Part shown: piece by piece, positions 6,961 through 10,026 of the stretch
Layout: each line of letters begins with the position of its first letter
Position numbering within the stretch: the first letter of the stretch is position 1
DNA from: Bacteroidales bacterium
GTDB lineage: Bacteria > Bacteroidota > Bacteroidia > Bacteroidales > UBA12077
Length of the DNA: 10,026 bases
Direction of reading: 5' to 3'
NCBI GenBank assembly: GCA_030643125.1
Contig: DAOWML010000054.1
Coordinates: 1 to 10,026, forward strand
Translations under genes and position numbers: made by a program
Notes under the pieces: generated by a model
Told to the model about the DNA's origin: nothing
Seen by the model: the letters and a program-made list of their open reading frames with translations, nothing else
The model's database searches: none

Positions 6961-8790
6961 TTAATCTGCTACCTCTACTTTAAGATTTTCAACAATAAAA
7001 TCCTGTCTTTCAGGTGTGTTTTTACCCATATAAAACTCCAGCAAATCTTTTACCGCATCCTCCTTCCTAAGTCGAACAGGATCCAGACGAATATCTTTAC
7101 CTATAAAATACTTAAACTCATCAGGCGATATTTCACCAAGACCTTTAAACCTTGTTATTTCAGTATTATTTTTCAGTTTGTTTATAGCTTTAGTCTTTTC
7201 TACTTCACTATAACAGTAAATGGTATCTTTTTTATTCCGAACCCTGAACAAAGGGGTTTGTAAAATAAACAGGTGCCCGTTTTTAACCAGATCAGGGAAA
7301 AACTGTAGAAAAAATGTAATTAGCAGTAATCTAATGTGCATACCATCTACATCGGCATCGGTTGCTATAACTACATTCTTATATCTTAAGTTTTCAATTC
7401 CTTCCTCAATATCGAGAGCCGCCTGCAATAAATTAAACTCCTCATTTTCATAAACAATTTTCTTAGTTAAACCATAAGTATTTAATGGCTTACCTTTTAA
7501 ACTGAAAACAGCCTGAGTATTTACATCGCGCGATTTTGTAATAGAACCACTTGCTGAATCTCCCTCGGTAATAAAAATCATTGTTTCGTTTTTACGTTCA
7601 TCGTTTGTGTTATAATGCATCCGACAATCACGTAATTTTTTATTGTGAAGGCTTGCTTTTTTTGCTCTTTGCTTAGCTAATTTTTTAATTCCGGAAATTG
7701 CTTTTCTCTCCTTTTCTGATTCGATAATTTTCCTGTGAAGTGCTTCAGAAACCTCATCGTTTCGGTGAAGGTAATTATCAAGCTCTTTCTTTAAAAAATC
7801 TCCTATAAAGTTTCTGATGGAAGGACCATTTGGAGCTATATTTTTTGAACCAAGCTTTGTTTTTGTTTGCGACTCGAAAATAGGTTCTTCAACCTTAATA
7901 CTTATAGCTGCAACAATAGATGTTCTAATATCTGAAGCATCAAAATCCTTTTTATAAAACTCGCGAATTATTTTAACATATGCTTCGCGGAAAGATGTAT
8001 AATGTGATCCTCCCTGTACTGTATGCTGGCCGTTAACAAAACTATAATACTCTTCGCCATACTGATTGCCATGTGTAATAGCTACCTCAATATCTTCACC
8101 TTTTAAATGAATAATCGGGTATAATCCTTCAGAACTCATATTCTGATCTAAAAGATCACGAAGTCCGTTATCAGAATAATACTTCTTACCATTTAGTTTA
8201 ACAGTTAAGCCGGAGTTTAAAAAAACATAATTCTGAATAAGAACAACAACATATTCTTCAATGTAGTGGTAATCCCCGAATATCTCTCTGTCGGGCACAA
8301 AGGTTGTTAAAGTACCATTTTTTTCAGATGTTTTCTGGACATCTTCATCGCTAATCACCTCGCCATTAGCAAATTCAACACATTTTCTTTCTCCATCGCG
8401 AAAAGCTTCTATTTTAAAACTGGCTGATAAAGCATTAACCGCTTTAATACCAACACCATTCAGACCAACTGATTTTTTAAAAGCTTTGGAATCATATTTT
8501 GCTCCTGTATTCATTTTTGAAGCAACATCCATTAATTTTCCTAAAGGTATTCCACGACCGAAATCCCTTACTTTTACATAACTATCGGTTATTTCAATAT
8601 CAATTGTCTTTCCAAATCCCATCATATACTCATCGATGGAATTATCCATAACTTCTTTTAATAATACGTAAATCCCATCATCCTGCGAAGAACCATCACC
8701 TAATTTTCCGATATACATTCCCGGACGCTTCCTTATGTGTTCTTTCCAATCAAGTGTACGTATACTATCTTCTGTATATATTGCCGTCAT
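6961..8790 (-). CDS. parE: DNA topoisomerase IV-type subunit B (ParE-like ATPase subunit)
   Basis: ATP-hydrolysing subunit that, with the ParC-like protein, drives strand passage, mainly decatenation. Taking the ATG at 8790 gives 609 residues. The GHKL ATPase domain shows KEVMDNSIDE (general base E46, N50), VRDFGRGIP (D76) and the ATP-lid glycines GLNGVGIKAVNALS (109-122). The transducer shows QTKTKLG (308-314, K310). The TOPRIM domain has ITEGDSASGS (E409) and DADVDG (D478, D480, D482), followed by RFKGLGE (547-553), so all catalytic residues are present. The length, without the large insert of some GyrB proteins, and adjacency to parC support ParE. An open frame continues 20 codons upstream to a TTG at 8850, but that stretch resembles no family N-terminus, and MTAIYTEDSIRTLDWKEHIRKR is a normal start region. 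The adjacent base D74 of E. coli GyrB is replaced by F77, probably a lineage trait. Confidence 0.94.
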   Translation of the reverse strand: MTAIYTEDSIRTLDWKEHIRKRPGMYIGKLGDGSSQDDGIYVLLKEVMDNSIDEYMMGFGKTIDIEITDSYVKVRDFGRGIPLGKLMDVASKMNTGAKYDSKAFKKSVGLNGVGIKAVNALSASFKIEAFRDGERKCVEFANGEVISDEDVQKTSEKNGTLTTFVPDREIFGDYHYIEEYVVVLIQNYVFLNSGLTVKLNGKKYYSDNGLRDLLDQNMSSEGLYPIIHLKGEDIEVAITHGNQYGEEYYSFVNGQHTVQGGSHYTSFREAYVKIIREFYKKDFDASDIRTSIVAAISIKVEEPIFESQTKTKLGSKNIAPNGPSIRNFIGDFLKKELDNYLHRNDEVSEALHRKIIESEKERKAISGIKKLAKQRAKKASLHNKKLRDCRMHYNTNDERKNETMIFITEGDSASGSITKSRDVNTQAVFSLKGKPLNTYGLTKKIVYENEEFNLLQAALDIEEGIENLRYKNVVIATDADVDGMHIRLLLITFFLQFFPDLVKNGHLFILQTPLFRVRNKKDTIYCYSEVEKTKAINKLKNNTEITRFKGLGEISPDEFKYFIGKDIRLDPVRLRKEDAVKDLLEFYMGKNTPERQDFIVENLKVEVAD

Positions 8791-8842
8791 CTCACCAAAT
8801 TTTTCATAAATATAATTAAAAGAAAAGTTCCTGCTGAAATTG

Positions 8843-8877
8843 TTTATCAACAGGCATGGCTTAAAGCTGTTGATAAA
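8843..8877. promoter_or_regulatory. Perfect 11-bp inverted repeat upstream of parE, candidate operator
   Basis: TTTATCAACAG (8843-8853) and CTGTTGATAAA (8867-8877) are exact reverse complements separated by 13 bases. The nearer edge is 52 bases upstream of the chosen parE ATG. Each arm contains TTATCAACA, one base away from the E. coli DnaA-box consensus TTATCCACA, in opposite orientations. No T-tract follows on either strand, so it is not an intrinsic terminator. Position and symmetry fit a dimeric regulator site; the DnaA reading is speculative. Confidence 0.55.
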
Positions 8878-8955
8878 TTAACATCAATTCGATATAAAAT
8901 TTAGTTCACTAGCCTGAATAATACTGATTAACACCATATTCGATTATTAGAAATT

Positions 8956-8976
8956 TTGGAATAATGGAATATTGGA
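8956..8976. repeat. Intergenic octamer-phased repeat, copy C (upstream of parE)
   Basis: The 20-mer TTGGAATAATGGAATATTGG plus the following A is identical to 3874-3894. TGG falls at 8957, 8965 and 8973, again 8 bases apart. Unlike copies A and B, no opposing CCA-phased arm is seen nearby, so this may be a half element or a decayed remnant. Confidence 0.75.
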
Positions 8977-9103
8977 AATGTATTTTACTTACTATCAGGC
9001 CATTCGTTAATTTCTTGAATCAAACTTAGATTAAGAATTAATAAATCATGCAAATTAAATAAAAATCAACGAATAATGATGCATACAGATTGTTGAAAAA
9101 ATG

Positions 9104-10026
9104 TTAATTTGAAAAGATTCCCATTTGTCGCATTAATAGCGAGGCATTCATGTTTTGAGTTATTCCGGGGCGAAGTTTATAATCAAATTTAATTTTATCT
9201 GCATCAATTTCAACTTCGAAACACTTATTCTTAATATTATCCGGATAATCTTTTCCCAGATTACATAAAGTTAAATCATGCGTTGCAACTATCCCTGTAG
9301 CTTTTAACTTTATTAAATGTTCAACAAATTTCCACGATCCTTTCGCTTTATCGGCAGAATTAGTCCCTTTTAAAATCTCGTCTAATAAAACAAAGGTAGT
9401 TTTACCTTGCTTTAATTTTTCGATAATGTATTTTAATCTTTTTAGTTCAGCATAAAAGTACGATTCATTTTCTTTTAGAGAATCTGCTGTTCGCATTCCT
9501 GAAAATAAATCCATCAATCTAAAATCAAATTTTTTAGCACATACAGGCATTCCATTCATTGCAAGAATTAAATTAACACCAATAGTTCTTAAAAAAGTGC
9601 TTTTACCAGCCATATTAGCACCAGTAACAATATCAATTTCGCCTTGTTTATCAATTTTAAAATTGTTATTCACCCGCTTTGTTCTTGGAATTAGAGGATG
9701 GCCTAATTCTTCAGAATCCAAGACTATTAAACCGGACACCTGTGGGTAAACAAAATCCGGATTATTATAACTGTAATTTGCCATACTACAATAAACATCA
9801 AACTCTGCAATAACTTGTACCCACCGTTTTATATTTTGTCCGTATTTTACTTTCCATCTTTCCAGTCGCATTAAAGAATACAAATCCCACATTAGGGTAG
9901 CATTTAAAATAAGTCCTAAAAATATATTTAACCGGGTATCAAATGCGTCAATAATTCGAATCAACTTTTTAAATGCTGTTTCGGCATGAACTGTTTCTGT
10001 TTGCAAATCATTTTGAAGCTTTTTCA
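9104..10026 (-). CDS. MutS-like ATPase, probably membrane-associated, N-terminus outside the window
   Basis: The frame stays open to the window edge, so the TTG at 10006 is internal and the gene is 5'-truncated. The visible 307 codons carry a hydrophobic segment (about 9890-9955 on the plus strand; FLGLILNATLMWDLYSLM) and then a complete MutS-type ATPase domain. Key motifs are TGANMAGKST (Walker A, about 9597-9626), GMRTADSLKENESYF, FVLLDEILKGTNS (Walker B, about 9363-9398), ATHDLTL, and the C-terminal MNASLLMRQMGIF. MutS proper has TGPNMGGKST and ATHYHEL, so this is a divergent MutS-related protein rather than canonical mismatch-repair MutS. No mismatch-binding domain is visible in this part, and no Smr nuclease domain follows as it would in MutS2. 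Bacteroidota commonly carry such proteins with N-terminal membrane helices; their role is not established. It lies upstream of parE in the same direction, 313 bp away. Confidence 0.88.
   Translation of the reverse strand, partial: KKLQNDLQTETVHAETAFKKLIRIIDAFDTRLNIFLGLILNATLMWDLYSLMRLERWKVKYGQNIKRWVQVIAEFDVYCSMANYSYNNPDFVYPQVSGLIVLDSEELGHPLIPRTKRVNNNFKIDKQGEIDIVTGANMAGKSTFLRTIGVNLILAMNGMPVCAKKFDFRLMDLFSGMRTADSLKENESYFYAELKRLKYIIEKLKQGKTTFVLLDEILKGTNSADKAKGSWKFVEHLIKLKATGIVATHDLTLCNLGKDYPDNIKNKCFEVEIDADKIKFDYKLRPGITQNMNASLLMRQMGIFSN

Larger units (their letters stand above)
8791..9103. other. Intergenic region upstream of parE
   Basis: This 313-bp AT-rich gap between the MutS-like stop and the parE start has no credible gene. 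It contains the 11-bp inverted repeat (8843-8877) and repeat copy C (8956-8976). On the minus strand TATATTTA (about 20 bases before the parE ATG) differs at one base from the Bacteroidota -7 element TAnnTTTG, but no well-spaced -33 TTG was found, so it is not called as a promoter. No clear terminator was seen after the MutS-like gene. Confidence 0.6.

Noticed and set aside
8791..8850. A 20-codon N-terminal extension of ParE starting at TTG 8850
   Set aside because: It relies on a TTG inside the inverted repeat, resembles no ParE/GyrB N-terminus, and the ATG at 8790 gives the family-typical start.
8843..8877. Replication origin based on the two DnaA-box-like arms
   Set aside because: Only two non-consensus boxes, no further cluster or unwinding-element pattern, and no dnaA/dnaN nearby.
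9104..9130. QMGIF near the MutS-like C-terminus as a second clamp-binding motif
   Set aside because: It lies within the conserved end of the ATPase fold (MNASLLMRQMGIF), not on a flexible tail, and matches the consensus poorly.

Overview
The window looks like a chromosomal segment of a Bacteroidota bacterium, probably in or near the order Bacteroidales/Marinilabiliales. The evidence is low GC content, a TPR–transmembrane–coiled coil–SpoIIE protein of a kind common in that phylum, a ParE/ParC pair with phylum-typical motif variants, and a membrane-associated MutS-like ATPase. The taxonomic call is inference; there is no rRNA gene to anchor it. Most genes are housekeeping, and I see no defence island, prophage, transposase, CRISPR array or tRNA.

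Layout: the left part (1-3273) is transcribed rightwards. It holds the 3' end of an MsbA-type ABC exporter closed by a clear intrinsic terminator, then a secreted-sensor-like TPR/SpoIIE phosphatase. The rest (3285-10026) is transcribed leftwards. In transcription order it holds a MutS-like ATPase (5' end outside the window), the topoisomerase IV-type ATPase subunit (parE-like), the cleavage subunit (parC-like) and shikimate kinase (aroK). The SpoIIE gene and aroK converge with 11 bp between their stop codons.

How the genes fit together: parE and parC encode the two halves of one heterotetrameric type IIA topoisomerase and are likely co-expressed, though 257 bp separate them. The MutS-like gene upstream is another DNA-linked ATPase with no proven link to them. 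aroK makes shikimate 3-phosphate for aromatic amino acid synthesis and appears to be only a neighbour.

The most unusual features lie between the genes. Each of the three larger intergenic gaps on the leftward side carries a member of one repeat family, built on an exact 8-bp period (TGG-N5 units, in two of the three members facing CCA-N5 units to form imperfect hairpins). A perfect 11-bp inverted repeat lies just upstream of parE. Within the genes, the acidic tail of ParC ends in QMSLF, which fits the beta sliding clamp-binding consensus and would be a direct physical link between topoisomerase and replisome if real.
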